A stretch of DNA of 53,708 bases from Neoroseomonas oryzicola (GTDB lineage: Bacteria; Pseudomonadota; Alphaproteobacteria; Acetobacterales; Acetobacteraceae), in contig NZ_JAAVUP010000017.1 of assembly GCF_012163135.1 (NCBI RefSeq), positions 1-53,708 on the forward strand, written 5' to 3'. How positions within the stretch are numbered: position 1 is the stretch's first letter; each line of letters opens with the position of its first letter. The notes beneath the pieces were generated by a model that worked only from the letters and a program-made list of their open reading frames with translations, searched no databases and was not told the origin of the DNA. The position numbers and the translations under genes are program-made. Below, in pieces: positions 25,567 through 34,421 of this stretch.

Positions 25567-25745
25567 CTAGGCGCCGAGCCAGCGCCGAGACTTGTCGCCA
25601 TGCTCGCCAAGATCCGTTGCGCGGTGCCGCAGAGTGCCCGGCGTTCCTTCCAGCCGCAGCGGCAGTGCCAGCGTAAGGATGATCCCGCGTTCGGGGTCCT
25701 CGATCTCCTCGACAACGCCGCGGGCGACAGCCTGCGGCTGGGCCA
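25567..25745 (-). pseudogene. CoA-transferase (CaiB/BaiF) C-terminal relic
   Basis: A minus-strand frame ending at TAG 25567-25569 reads QAVARGVVEEIEDPERGIIL, then LPLRLEGTPGTLRH and ATDLGEHG. This is the typical C-terminal tail of family III CoA-transferases (xxPVxLxxTPGxxRxPAPxLGEH). Nothing upstream of about 25745 continues the protein. The relic is the only recognisable content of the 25390-25851 gap between the hydrolase and the VOC relic; the rest shows no gene. It points to loss of a CoA-transferase from this catabolic block. Confidence 0.6.
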
Positions 25746-25851
25746 GCCCTGAGTCGCCAGCACGGGCTCGGCCGGAATGGCCGACTTAGAATGCCTTGTA
25801 CGCGTCGGGGACCCGAAGAGAACAGTAACGTTTCTAACAGCATAGCAGAGA

Positions 25852-26262
25852 ATGCCTCCATACCTCAGGGATCTCCGGCATTACGACGACATGTGTGACC
25901 GAAGCCCCTGGGTGGTCCCGCTCGGCTACCAGAAGGAGGAAGGATCACTGGGGGTCGCATTCACGTTGCCGGAAGAGACGGGCCGTAGCAGTGGCCCCGG
26001 CGCGGTCTACGTGAGGAAGCCGTACGACGGGGAGGAGGCGACCGTCGGCAACGGCTCCATGATGGCCTTCCAGGCCAACGCGCACGAGATGGTCCGAAAC
26101 CTTCACGCAGCTGGCCTCGAGGCCGGCGGCCCCGACGAGGGAGCGCCAGGCTTCCGGGCCGAGTACAGCGACCGCTTCTATGTCGCCTATCTCCGCGACC
26201 CCCTGGGCAACAAGGTCGCGATCTACTGCGTGAACCCGGCGGAGCGGCGTCGGGGCGACTGA
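25852..26262 (+). CDS. VOC-family (glyoxalase/dioxygenase fold) protein, probably 5'-truncated
   Basis: 136 residues. The C-terminal part matches VOC proteins: GAVYVRKPYDGEEATVGNGS, MMAFQANAHEMVRNLHAAGL, GGPDEGAPG and YVAYLRDPLGNKVAIYC, containing the last metal-ligand region. The expected N-terminal strand with its first metal-ligand His and the following helix are not visible. The first 25 residues are unlike the family and the start lacks a clear ribosome site. The bases just upstream (25780-25850) are less GC-rich than their surroundings. I think it is the remains of a roughly 150-residue VOC gene cut at its 5' end, but translation of a short protein cannot be excluded. Confidence 0.5.
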   Translation: MPPYLRDLRHYDDMCDRSPWVVPLGYQKEEGSLGVAFTLPEETGRSSGPGAVYVRKPYDGEEATVGNGSMMAFQANAHEMVRNLHAAGLEAGGPDEGAPGFRAEYSDRFYVAYLRDPLGNKVAIYCVNPAERRRGD

Positions 26263-26407
26263 GCTCAGGGGAGCCTTCGTGCTGGACGTCGATGGCGCCT
26301 CCTGATGCTGGCTTCGCCGTGCATACCGCCTGAGGGCGGGCGGGCGCCGTCGGGCAACGTCGCTGGCCCGTACGGTTCGCACCCCGATCCTCGACTCCCC
26401 CGCCGCG

Positions 26408-28027
26408 TCAGCCCCTCAACGGCGAGATGAAGCGGAAGGGCGATGTCTCCTGGGTGATATCGGTCATCACCTCGATCAGGCAGGGCGCATTTGCCGCCAG
26501 CGCATCGCGCACCGCATTGCGGAGCCCTTCGCCGTCTCGCACGCGCCAGGACCGCACGCCGAAGGATTTGGCGAAGGTCTGGAAGTTCGGATTGGTCAGC
26601 TCGGCGCCCGAATGCCGGCCGTCGAACAGCCGCTGCTGGTCGCGCAGCACGTTGCCATAGGCTCCGTTGTTGAACACCACCGTCACCAGGTTGATGCCGT
26701 AGCGCACCGCCGTCGCCAGGTCGGCGCCGGCGAACAGGAAGCCGCCATCGCCGCAGACCGCGACGACGGCCTTGTCGGGATGCGCGACCTTGATGCCGAG
26801 CGCGGTCGGAAAGCCGGCGCCGAGATTGCCCGAGAAGCCGGAGCTGATGCCCGTGCGCGGATGGTGGAATGGCATGCCGAACCATGAGACGTAGCCCACC
26901 TGCGTCATGTCGTCGCAGAGAATGCCATCTTCCGGCAGCGCCTCGCGGATCGCCGAGAGGAAGGACATCTGCGGCTGCACCGCCTTGATCTCCTCGGCGA
27001 CCGTGGCCTTCGCGCGGGCGATGGCCTCGGCGCGGGCGGCGTCGGCACGCGGTTCGACAGCCGCCGTCAGGGCGCGCATGGCGTCGGCGGCGTCGGCGAC
27101 GATCGGAAGATCGACCGTCAGTCGCCGCATCTCGGCCGGGTCGATGTCGATGCGCGCGATCTTCAGGTCCGCCGGCAGCTTTCCCCAGCGCGCCGTCGAC
27201 ACCTCGAGCCGCGATCCGAAGGCGACCAGCAGGTCCGTCTCGGCCCACAGCTTGTAGGCGGCGGGCACGGTGACGCTCAACGGATGCCGGTCATCCAGCA
27301 CGCCGCGCGCGCTGCGAAAGCGCACCACCGGCGCGCCGGTCTTCTCCGCCAGCGCGCGGATCTCGGCCCCGGCGTCGATCGCGCCGCCACCGATCCAGAT
27401 CATCGGGTTCTTCGCGGCGTTCATCATCGCGGCGAGGCGCGCGATCTTCTCGGGATCGGGAACCGGATTGGCGCGCGGCGGCAGCGGATCGACAGGCGTG
27501 ACCTCGGCGATCGCGGGCAGCTGGTCGAGCGGTATCTCGAGCGCCGCCGGGCTGTGCCGGCCAGACATCATGGACTGGAAGGCCTCCGCGACCTTGCGCG
27601 GCGCCTCGGTCGGGTCCTCGATGCGTTCCGCGTGGCGCACCAGCGTGCGCAGCGTCGCGAGCTGGTCCGGCAGTTCGTGCAGCTGCCCGCGCAGCCGGCC
27701 GATCATGGTCGAGGGAACCTGGCCCGTTAGGCACAGCACCGGCGAATTCACGCTCCAGGCGGTCGAGAGCGCGGCGGTGGTGTTCAGCACGCCCGGCCCC
27801 GGCACCACCGAATACACCGCCGGACGCCCGGTCGCGCAGGCATAGCCCATGGCCATGTAGGCGGTAGTTTGCTCGTGTCGTGCATTAATGACGCGGATGC
27901 GGTTCGCGTTGCGGGCGAAGGCGTCGAATAGCCCGTACATCTGCACGCCAGGCAGGCCGAAGACGGTATCGATCCCATGGCGAAGCAGGCCATCGACGAT
28001 GGCATCTCCGCCGGTCATGCGCGGCAT
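26408..28027 (-). CDS. ThDP-dependent acetolactate-synthase-like enzyme
   Basis: 539 residues, ATG at 28025-28027 preceded by GGGGGAACC. Three-domain architecture: a Pyr domain with catalytic Glu52 (NARHEQTTAYMAMGYA), a central domain (about 190-330), and a PP domain with the ThDP/Mg motif from GDGGF (426-430) to FNN (452-454). The family includes acetolactate synthases, benzoylformate decarboxylases and other 2-oxo acid carboligases or decarboxylases. No small regulatory subunit gene (ilvN) is adjacent and no branched-chain amino-acid genes are near, so a catabolic decarboxylase or carboligase is more likely than biosynthetic AHAS. It is monocistronic here, ending 145 bp from the VOC relic. 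Confidence 0.85.
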   Translation of the reverse strand: MPRMTGGDAIVDGLLRHGIDTVFGLPGVQMYGLFDAFARNANRIRVINARHEQTTAYMAMGYACATGRPAVYSVVPGPGVLNTTAALSTAWSVNSPVLCLTGQVPSTMIGRLRGQLHELPDQLATLRTLVRHAERIEDPTEAPRKVAEAFQSMMSGRHSPAALEIPLDQLPAIAEVTPVDPLPPRANPVPDPEKIARLAAMMNAAKNPMIWIGGGAIDAGAEIRALAEKTGAPVVRFRSARGVLDDRHPLSVTVPAAYKLWAETDLLVAFGSRLEVSTARWGKLPADLKIARIDIDPAEMRRLTVDLPIVADAADAMRALTAAVEPRADAARAEAIARAKATVAEEIKAVQPQMSFLSAIREALPEDGILCDDMTQVGYVSWFGMPFHHPRTGISSGFSGNLGAGFPTALGIKVAHPDKAVVAVCGDGGFLFAGADLATAVRYGINLVTVVFNNGAYGNVLRDQQRLFDGRHSGAELTNPNFQTFAKSFGVRSWRVRDGEGLRNAVRDALAANAPCLIEVMTDITQETSPFRFISPLRG

Positions 28028-28213
28028 CTCGGTTCCCCCTCTTGCCTATCGTGCGATCCGACCACCGAACGGCCGCTACGCCAAGAGACGCTCCGTTCGA
28101 AACACCGCCCTGCGAGGCCATGATGCCGGCCGTGGACAGGACCGCGCGGGCACCGGGCTACACCGATGGCGCACTGCTTCTTGGGGCGTAGGTCAATTTG
28201 GAAGGAGGCGGGG

Positions 28214-28492
28214 ATGCCGAAGAAGCGACACACGGCGGAGCAGATCATCAGGCCGCCGCGGCAAGCTGAAGTGGAGCTGGCGCAGGGCCGGGCGGTGGGG
28301 GAGATCTGCCGCGGGCTTGGTATCTCGGAGGCGCGCCTTTATCGCTGGCGAGCCGAGTATGGCGGCTCGAAGCTCGACCAGGCGCGCCGGCTGAAGGATC
28401 CGAAACGCGAGAACGCGCGGCTGAATCGGGCATTGGCAGCACTGACGCTGGACAAGCAGATCCCGAAGGAAGCCGCGGAGGGAAACTTCTAG
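28214..28492 (+). CDS. IS3-family transposase OrfA
   Basis: 92 residues from ATG 28214 with GGAGGCGGGG before it. The sequence is the typical IS3 OrfA: KKRHTAEQIIRPPRQAEVEL, then EICRGLGISEARLYRWRAEYGG (helix-turn-helix) and a leucine-zipper-like stretch ending KEAAEGNF. The pattern GKLRQ, normal after AEQII, reads RPPRQ here, a possible sign of decay. The partner OrfB directly downstream is broken, so the element cannot move by itself. Confidence 0.82.
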   Translation: MPKKRHTAEQIIRPPRQAEVELAQGRAVGEICRGLGISEARLYRWRAEYGGSKLDQARRLKDPKRENARLNRALAALTLDKQIPKEAAEGNF

Positions 28493-28923
28493 GCCCTGAG
28501 CGCCGCCAGGCCAGCGTGCGGCACGTGTAGTCGGTGCTCGGTGTCTTCGGGCGCCGAGCTTGCTGCGCGCCGGGCCAACCGCAATCGACGCAGCGCAAGG
28601 CGCGGGCAGTGAGAGCCGATGTGGTCGCGCTGACCGATGCGGTGCTGTCGCTGGCGGCGGAGTATGTCCGCTATGGCTACCGCCGCATCACGGCGCTACT
28701 GCGGGTGGAGGGCTGGCGGGTGAATGCCAAGCGCGTGGAGTGCTTCTGGCGGCGCGCGGGGCTGACGGTGCCGCGGCAGCAACCGAAGCTGTGTTGCCGT
28801 AGCCGTCTGACGCGGTCAGCGCTGATGTTCCTCGCGGCCATCCGCCGATACGCCGCAAACCCGGCGCCCTGGACGGGCGGCCGGGCCACCATGATGCATG
28901 TCGACGGTACCTGGATCGTTTGA
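28492..28923 (+). pseudogene. IS3-family OrfB relic with amber stop and lost 3' part
   Basis: The frame starting at 28492 reads GPERRQASVRHV, then TAG at 28528-28530, then SVLGVFGRRACCAPGQPQST and RYGYRRITALLRVEGWRVNA. Related OrfB proteins have Gln at the stop position, so one C-to-T change explains it. Similarity ends near 28800 (RQQPK); the rest of the DDE integrase domain is missing. From 28924 to 29131 there is no gene, only a hairpin. Confidence 0.78.
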
Positions 28924-28938
28924 TGCGCCCAGGCGGCC

Positions 28939-28980
28939 ACGCTCGGCGCCAGGACGTGACCACGGCGCGGCGCCGAGCGT
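28939..28980. repeat. 12-bp perfect inverted repeat (hairpin)
   Basis: ACGCTCGGCGCC (28939-28950) pairs exactly with GGCGCCGAGCGT (28969-28980) around an 18-base loop. It sits 150 bases downstream of the potC-like stop (minus strand) and just past the IS3 relic. It could act as a transcription barrier for the importer operon, but there is no T tract, so a classical intrinsic terminator is not supported. Confidence 0.45.
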
Positions 28981-29131
28981 GTCTCGGTCCTGCCGCAGGC
29001 ATCGTACACGCTGCGCCACACAGGAAGCAGCCACCTGTCCATCGTCGAATGCGGTTCGACATCCAAGGCGAACGGCGTTCGCGTCACGCATGTTCACCTG
29101 ACCGAACAGGCGCAGGCTCCACAGTTCGAGC

Positions 29132-29920
29132 CTAGGTCAGCGACTGCATCCGCACGCCGCCGCGCCGCAGGAGAAGCACGATGATCCCGATGGCAACGAC
29201 GCTGAGCGCGATCAGCAGCGTCGCGATAGCGGTGATGGTCGGATTCACCTGCAATACCAGTTCATTGAACATGCGCTTTGGAACGGTGTCGTGCCGCCCG
29301 GCGATGAAGTGCGTGACGATCACTTCGTCGAAGCTGGCTATGAGAGCGAAGATCCAGGCCGCGAAGACGCTTGGCAGCAGGTTCGGCAACAGCACGCGGC
29401 GGAACATCATGGAGGTCGAGGCACCAAGGCTGAGCGCCACCTGTTCGATCCTGTGGTCGAAGGAACCGATGGCGACCGACATCACCAGGATGACATAGGG
29501 CACCCCGAGCACGGTGTGCCCGATCACGAGGCCCGTCATCGTGCCGAGCAGGCCGATCTGCGCGAAGAATATGTAGAGCGCGACGGCGATGATCACGCTC
29601 GGCACCACCAGCGGCGCGATGAATACGCCTTCGATCAGCGCCCGGCCGCGGAAGGTTCCGCGCACCAGGCCGTAGGCGGCAACACTGCCGACCAGCAGAG
29701 CGATCGTGCTCGAGAGCAGCGCGACAACGACCGAGTTCTGCAGCGCGAGCAGCCAGCGCGGGTCGCCGAGGAAGGATTCGTACCAGCGCAGCGAGAAGCC
29801 GGGCGGCGGAAACTCGAGCGAGCTGGCGCTCGAGAACGACATCGGGATGACGATCAGCGCCGGCAGGCAGAGGAAGGCGAGCACGAGCACGCTGCTCGTC
29901 GCCAGCAGGATACGGCTCAC
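29132..29920 (-). CDS. ABC importer permease, PotC type
   Basis: 262 residues with six membrane segments, starting SSVLVLAFLCLPALIVIPMS. The inner-membrane import signature EQVALSLGASTSMMFRRVLLP has the EAA-loop pattern that docks with the ATPase. It is the second permease of a polyamine/opine-type (PotABCD) transporter. The start is GTG at 29918-29920, overlapping the PotB stop as GTGA. It is the last gene of the minus operon that begins at the aminotransferase. The substrate is set by the binding protein and is unknown; spermidine/putrescine-like amines or other cationic compounds are possible. Confidence 0.87.
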   Translation of the reverse strand: MSRILLATSSVLVLAFLCLPALIVIPMSFSSASSLEFPPPGFSLRWYESFLGDPRWLLALQNSVVVALLSSTIALLVGSVAAYGLVRGTFRGRALIEGVFIAPLVVPSVIIAVALYIFFAQIGLLGTMTGLVIGHTVLGVPYVILVMSVAIGSFDHRIEQVALSLGASTSMMFRRVLLPNLLPSVFAAWIFALIASFDEVIVTHFIAGRHDTVPKRMFNELVLQVNPTITAIATLLIALSVVAIGIIVLLLRRGGVRMQSLT

Positions 29921-30747
29921 GACGTCGCCCCCCGGGCGCCCACCCAGCGGGACACGGCGAAGCAGGCCAGCGTCACGACCAGGAGCACGGTGGACAACGC
30001 GGCGGCCGTCTCCCAGCGGGCGAACTGGTTGATCAGCAGGTCCAGCGCGTTCGCCACCATCGGCACGCGTCCGCCGCCGAGTATCGCCGGGGTGATGAAG
30101 AATCCGAAGGTGAGGATGAAGACCAGGATCGAACCCGCCGCCAAAGCCGGGAGACTCAGGGGGAAGAAGACGCGCCGGAACACCGTCCTTCGGCTCGCGC
30201 CCAGCGATTCCGCCGCATGCAGCAGCCGGTCGTCGATCCTGACCATGGCGGCGAAGAGCGGCAATACCAGGAACGGCAGCAGCACATTCGTCGTGCCGAT
30301 GATCACGCCGAGTTCGTTGTAGAGAAATGCGACCGGCGCCCCGACCAGGCCGAGGTCAAGCAGGATGCGGTTCACCACCCCCGCATTGCCGAGCACGACG
30401 ATCCAGGCATAGGTGCGCACCAGGATGCTGATCCAGAACGGCAGCACTACCAGCGCGGTCGCAACGACCTGCCGCTGCGGTGACAGGCCCCGCATCCAAT
30501 AGGCCAACGGGTAGCCAAGAACGGCGCAGACGATGGTCGTGATCACCGCGATCCGCAGCGTGCGGCCGAGAACGCGGAGATAGACAGAGGTTTCGATCAG
30601 GTTCTGGTAGTGCTCGATAGTCCATTCGGGCTGCGTGACACTGCGCGCCAGCATCAGCGCGATCGGCAGGATGAAGACCGCCAGCATGAGCAGCAGGAGA
30701 GGCAGGACATAGCCGAACTCGGCCGGGAACCGCCGGATGGTTGCCAT
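29917..30747 (-). CDS. ABC importer permease, PotB type
   Basis: 276 residues from ATG 30745-30747 (GAGGG in the upstream sequence). Six membrane segments begin with FGYVLPLLLLMLAVFILPIA, and the EAA loop reads HAAESLGASRRTVFRRVFFP. Longer upstream readings overlap the binding-protein gene and have no family support. It forms the permease heterodimer with the PotC-type protein (GTGA overlap). The gene starts 28 bp after the binding-protein stop. Confidence 0.87.
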   Translation of the reverse strand: MATIRRFPAEFGYVLPLLLLMLAVFILPIALMLARSVTQPEWTIEHYQNLIETSVYLRVLGRTLRIAVITTIVCAVLGYPLAYWMRGLSPQRQVVATALVVLPFWISILVRTYAWIVVLGNAGVVNRILLDLGLVGAPVAFLYNELGVIIGTTNVLLPFLVLPLFAAMVRIDDRLLHAAESLGASRRTVFRRVFFPLSLPALAAGSILVFILTFGFFITPAILGGGRVPMVANALDLLINQFARWETAAALSTVLLVVTLACFAVSRWVGARGATS

Positions 30748-30775
30748 GCCCTCGCCCCTCTCCTGCCCGCGCCGG

Positions 30776-31813
30776 TCAGAGTCCGAGCTTGAATTCCTGC
30801 CAGCGCCGCTCTGCTGCGTCGCGGTTCTGCGCCCACCAGGCCGGGTTGCCGAACACCTGCACGTCCTTGTTCGCGCGCGTGGTCGGGAACTCGTTGAGGC
30901 GCGCCTGCGGCAGCAGCTGGTCGAGCGTCGGGCTCGCGCCGGTGTAGGGGATGACCTCCGCCGCCGTTGCCTGGTTGCGGGCAACCGACATCTCGTGCAG
31001 CAGGCCCATCGCCGCGGCCTTCTCGGCCGGGTTGGCCCCCTTCGGCACGACGAAGTAGGCGAGGTCCAGCAGGCCCTGCGCATAGGTCAGGTTGATGCCC
31101 GCCTGCCCTGCCACGCGGCCGGAATAGGAGGCGGCGTACTGCACCTCGTTGTCCTTCAGCAGCTGCGGCGGCTGCGCGCCGGCGCCCCACCAGACCGAGA
31201 CGCTTCCCTTGATCTGATTGAGCTTGCGGAAGGCGCGGTTGAGGTCGAGCGGATACAACTGCGCAGGCGTCACGCCATCGGCCAGCAGCGCCATCGGCAC
31301 CGCGAGCGTGACATTGTCCGGCAGCGTGCGCTTTCCCGGGAAGTTCCGCACATCCCAGAACTCCGCCCAGCTGCTCAGCGGCTTGGCGTCCGACCGCCAG
31401 GCCATCAGGGTCGAATAGTACTGGTATCCGAAAGCATGCGGCAGCTTCGCCTCGTCGAACATCGGGTCCGGATTGATCGCCGCCCAGTCGAGCGGCTCGA
31501 TCAGCCCCGCCGCTTGCGCGATCGCGGTTGACAGGCTGCCGAGTTCGAACAGCACCGCGGTGATACTGCGCGATTCCACCATGGCGCGCAGCTTGCCGAG
31601 CGGATTCGGGTTCTCCCTCACCACGCGGATGTTCGTCCGCGCCGTGAATGGCCGGATGTAGCCCGCCTCGATGGAATCCCCGGAAAGGCCGCCGGCCTCG
31701 ACCATGCGGATTTCCCGCACCTGCGCCTGGGCCCGGGCGATGCCCGGCAGGGCAAGCCCGCCTGGCAAGGCCGCAAAGGCCGTGGCCTTCAAGAGTGTCC
31801 GCCTGTTGGTCAT
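30776..31813 (-). CDS. ABC importer substrate-binding protein, PotD-like
   Basis: 345 residues. The second of two close ATGs (31813) is preferred because GGGAGG lies seven bases upstream. The leader MTNRRTLLKATAFAALPGG has a twin-arginine-like RRTLLK motif and an ARA-QAQ cleavage site. The mature protein has PotD-family features (VVRENPNPLGKLRAMVESRS, NVTLAVPMALLADG, a YYSTLMAW strand and a C-terminal WWAQNRDAAERRWQEF). It is a periplasmic type II binding protein for an amine or small peptide-like ligand. It lies between the ATPase (97 bp upstream) and the permeases. Confidence 0.85.
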   Translation of the reverse strand: MTNRRTLLKATAFAALPGGLALPGIARAQAQVREIRMVEAGGLSGDSIEAGYIRPFTARTNIRVVRENPNPLGKLRAMVESRSITAVLFELGSLSTAIAQAAGLIEPLDWAAINPDPMFDEAKLPHAFGYQYYSTLMAWRSDAKPLSSWAEFWDVRNFPGKRTLPDNVTLAVPMALLADGVTPAQLYPLDLNRAFRKLNQIKGSVSVWWGAGAQPPQLLKDNEVQYAASYSGRVAGQAGINLTYAQGLLDLAYFVVPKGANPAEKAAAMGLLHEMSVARNQATAAEVIPYTGASPTLDQLLPQARLNEFPTTRANKDVQVFGNPAWWAQNRDAAERRWQEFKLGL

Positions 31814-31910
31814 GTCCATGCCTCCCTTGGCCGGTCCTCAGTGGCAGCGCCGCGAAGGGCAGTGCCCCACACGGCGGATCGCCGACACGTCCGAGGGCGT
31901 GACGGCATCC

Positions 31911-32996
31911 TCATCCGGGCGTCGAACCGTCGTCCGGGATGATCCATACATCTTCCGCCTGCCAGGAAACGGACACCTGCGCGCCGGCGGCAAAGCCGCC
32001 CCGTCCGCCAGGTGCGACCGCAACCATCGGGCCGCTCGGTGTCTCGACGTGGTAGCGCACGGACTGCCCAAGGTAGACGGCCTCGCTGACCGTCGCCGCC
32101 AACATGCCGTCCGGGCCGTGAGGCGCCAGCGCAAGGCGCTCAGGCCGCAGGATGGCGGTGACGCGCGCGCCTTCGGGCAGCGCGGATGGACCGCAGGGGA
32201 TGGCCTGGCCGCTGCCGAGCAGGATCGACCGGGAACCGGAGCCGATGCGGCCTTCGAGGAAGTTCGCCGTGCCGAGGAAGTCCGCGACGAAGCGGTTGCT
32301 CGGCCGCAGATAAGCCTCCTGCGGTGCGGCGATCTGCTGCACGCGTCCGTGGTCGAGCACCATGATGCGGTCCGACAGCGACAGCGCCTCCTCCTGATCG
32401 TGGGTGACGAGGATGGTGGTGATGCCGAGCGATCGCTGGAGGCGGCGCAGCTCGACCTGCACCTCCTCGCGCAGCTTGCGGTCGAGCGCGCCGAGCGGTT
32501 CGTCCAGCAGCAGGATGTCCGGCTTGAAGACGATGGCGCGGGCGAGAGCGACCCGCTGCTGCTGGCCGCCGGACAACTGGCTTGGCTTGCGCCGCTCGAA
32601 TCCTTCGAGCCGGACGCGTGCCAGGGCTTCCTCCACGCGCTCCCGCGTCTCCCTGGCGCCGAACTTCCGCACGGACAGCGGAAAGGCGACGTTGTCGAAG
32701 ACGTTCATGTGCGGAAACAGGGCGTAGCTTTGGAAAACCAGGCCGATGTTGCGCTGGGATGCTGGCAGCGCCGTCACGTCGCGGCCACCGATATGGATCG
32801 AGCCGCCGCTCGGGTGGTTCAGGCCGGCGATCATGGTGAGGATGGTCGTCTTGCCGGAGCCGCTGGGGCCGAGAATCGTCACGAATTCGCCCTGCGCGAC
32901 GTCGAGCGAGACGTCGTCGACGGCGGCCACCGCGCCATAATGCTTGGAGACGGAGTGCAGGTGGATGGAACTCAAGGGCCTTGCCGCGCCTCCCAT
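31911..32996 (-). CDS. ABC importer ATP-binding protein, PotA type
   Basis: 361 residues. Walker A GPSGSGKTT at 43-51; Q-loop VFQSYALFPHMNVFDNVAFP; signature LSGGQQQRVALARAI; Walker B ILLLDEPLGALD; switch LVTHDQEEAL. A C-terminal TOBE-type regulatory domain (about 270-355) contains AILRPERLALAP. The length and TOBE domain fit PotA/FbpC ATPases. No strong ribosome site is visible; translation may be coupled to the upstream aminotransferase gene, 66 bp away. It powers the permease pair encoded downstream. Confidence 0.88.
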   Translation of the reverse strand: MGGAARPLSSIHLHSVSKHYGAVAAVDDVSLDVAQGEFVTILGPSGSGKTTILTMIAGLNHPSGGSIHIGGRDVTALPASQRNIGLVFQSYALFPHMNVFDNVAFPLSVRKFGARETRERVEEALARVRLEGFERRKPSQLSGGQQQRVALARAIVFKPDILLLDEPLGALDRKLREEVQVELRRLQRSLGITTILVTHDQEEALSLSDRIMVLDHGRVQQIAAPQEAYLRPSNRFVADFLGTANFLEGRIGSGSRSILLGSGQAIPCGPSALPEGARVTAILRPERLALAPHGPDGMLAATVSEAVYLGQSVRYHVETPSGPMVAVAPGGRGGFAAGAQVSVSWQAEDVWIIPDDGSTPG

Positions 32997-33062
32997 CTGC
33001 GTGCCGTGAAGCAGGATGATCGGCGCGATGCGCCCGCCTGTCCACCTGAGGCGCCGGTCGCG

Positions 33063-34421
33063 CTAGGCGGTGGGCAGCACACGCTCTGTCTCCTCCACCA
33101 AGGCGGTCGCGATGAGGTCGATCTCCGCCGCCCCCTTTGGTGTGGACAACGCGCCGGAGCAGTTCGGCGTCATCAGGATCCCGCGGTCCAGCATGGCGAG
33201 GTGGATCGCTGCGATCGCGCGCTTTGCCTGCGCCGTCGGGTAGCTTGAGCGATAGTCGCGGATGGGCGCTGCCGTGAGGTGCAGACGGAACAGCGAGCCG
33301 AGCCCCGTGACCTGCGCCGGCATGCCCGCCGCAGCGAAGGCGGCGTTGATCCGCGCGCGCAGCGTGTCACCGAGCCGCCCGAGCCGATCCACCGCGGCCG
33401 CGTCGAACGCCTCCAGCGTCGCGAGCCCCGCCACCATGGTGAGCGGATTGGCGCTGAAGGTGCCGCCATGCGCGACCGCGGGTGTCCCGCGTGTGTGGTC
33501 GAAGACCGCCATGCGATCGGCCGGACCCGCCACGGCCCCGACCGGCAGACCGCCGCCGATGATCTTGCCGAGCGCGATCAGGTCGGGCTCGAGCCCAAAC
33601 AGCGTGTGCGCGCCCGCATGCGCCAGGCGGAAGCCGATGACCTCATCGCAGATCAGCATGATGCCGTGGCGGCGACACGCGGTGCGGATGGCATCCAGCG
33701 TGCCCTGCGGCGGCGGCACCATGCCGGCCTTCGAGGTGAGCGTATCGAGCACCACGGCAGCCAGGCGCGCGCCCTCGCGCTCCAGGATGACGGCGCAGCG
33801 GGCAGGATCGGCATAGGGCAGCACGACCGTATCCGCGACCACCGCCGGCGGCGTGCCGCGCGCATAGGGCACCGCCGCCGGGTCGCCATCCGGACCGTCC
33901 CAGTTCGAGGTATCGGAGGCGAGGCTCACCTCGAGATGATCGTAGGCGCCATGATAGGCGCCTTCCATCTTCGCGATGGCCGGGCGACCGGTCAGCGCTC
34001 GCGCCGCCTTCACGGCGAACATCACGGCTTCCGTGCCCGAATTGCAGAAGCGAATCTGCTCGCAGCGGGGCGCCCGGCTCCTGATCGCCTCGGCGAGCCG
34101 CGTCTCGTGCTCCGTCGGCAATCCGAACGCCGTGCCGCTGCCCACCACGGCGCGCAGCGCCTCGACCACCGGGGGAAAGGCGTGCCCGTGGATCAGCGAG
34201 AAGAAGTTGTTGGCGCAATCGAGGATGCGCCGTCCGTCGAGATCTTCGATCCAGCAGCCTTCGCCGCGTGCGGCGTACGGCGGATGCGGCGCGAACCAGG
34301 TGGCCTGGCGCATGCTGCCGCCGGGCACGACGCGCTTGGCGCGCTCGAAGGCATGCGCCGACCCCTGCAGGCCGGAGGTGGCGTTCGAGGAACGCTCTCG
34401 CGAAGCGACAGGCATGCTCAT
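33063..34421 (-). CDS. class III PLP-dependent aminotransferase (GSA-aminotransferase-like)
   Basis: 452 residues from ATG 34419-34421 (GGGGGTCGGG upstream); a GTG six codons earlier is possible. The PLP Lys is K286 in LIALGKIIGGGLPVG and the pyridine-binding Asp is D259 in MLICDEVIGFR. The N-terminal block FERAKRVVPGGSMRQATWFA and NNFFSLIHGHAFPPV resemble glutamate-1-semialdehyde aminomutase relatives rather than ornithine aminotransferases. Placement at the head of a PotABCD operon suggests it deaminates or transaminates the imported amine. A role in heme synthesis is unlikely given the context. Confidence 0.83.
   Translation of the reverse strand: MSMPVASRERSSNATSGLQGSAHAFERAKRVVPGGSMRQATWFAPHPPYAARGEGCWIEDLDGRRILDCANNFFSLIHGHAFPPVVEALRAVVGSGTAFGLPTEHETRLAEAIRSRAPRCEQIRFCNSGTEAVMFAVKAARALTGRPAIAKMEGAYHGAYDHLEVSLASDTSNWDGPDGDPAAVPYARGTPPAVVADTVVLPYADPARCAVILEREGARLAAVVLDTLTSKAGMVPPPQGTLDAIRTACRRHGIMLICDEVIGFRLAHAGAHTLFGLEPDLIALGKIIGGGLPVGAVAGPADRMAVFDHTRGTPAVAHGGTFSANPLTMVAGLATLEAFDAAAVDRLGRLGDTLRARINAAFAAAGMPAQVTGLGSLFRLHLTAAPIRDYRSSYPTAQAKRAIAAIHLAMLDRGILMTPNCSGALSTPKGAAEIDLIATALVEETERVLPTA

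Noticed and set aside
33063..34421. Assignment as hemL (glutamate-1-semialdehyde aminomutase)
   Set aside because: The similarity is at class III level and the gene heads an amine importer operon, so a heme-pathway role is not supported.
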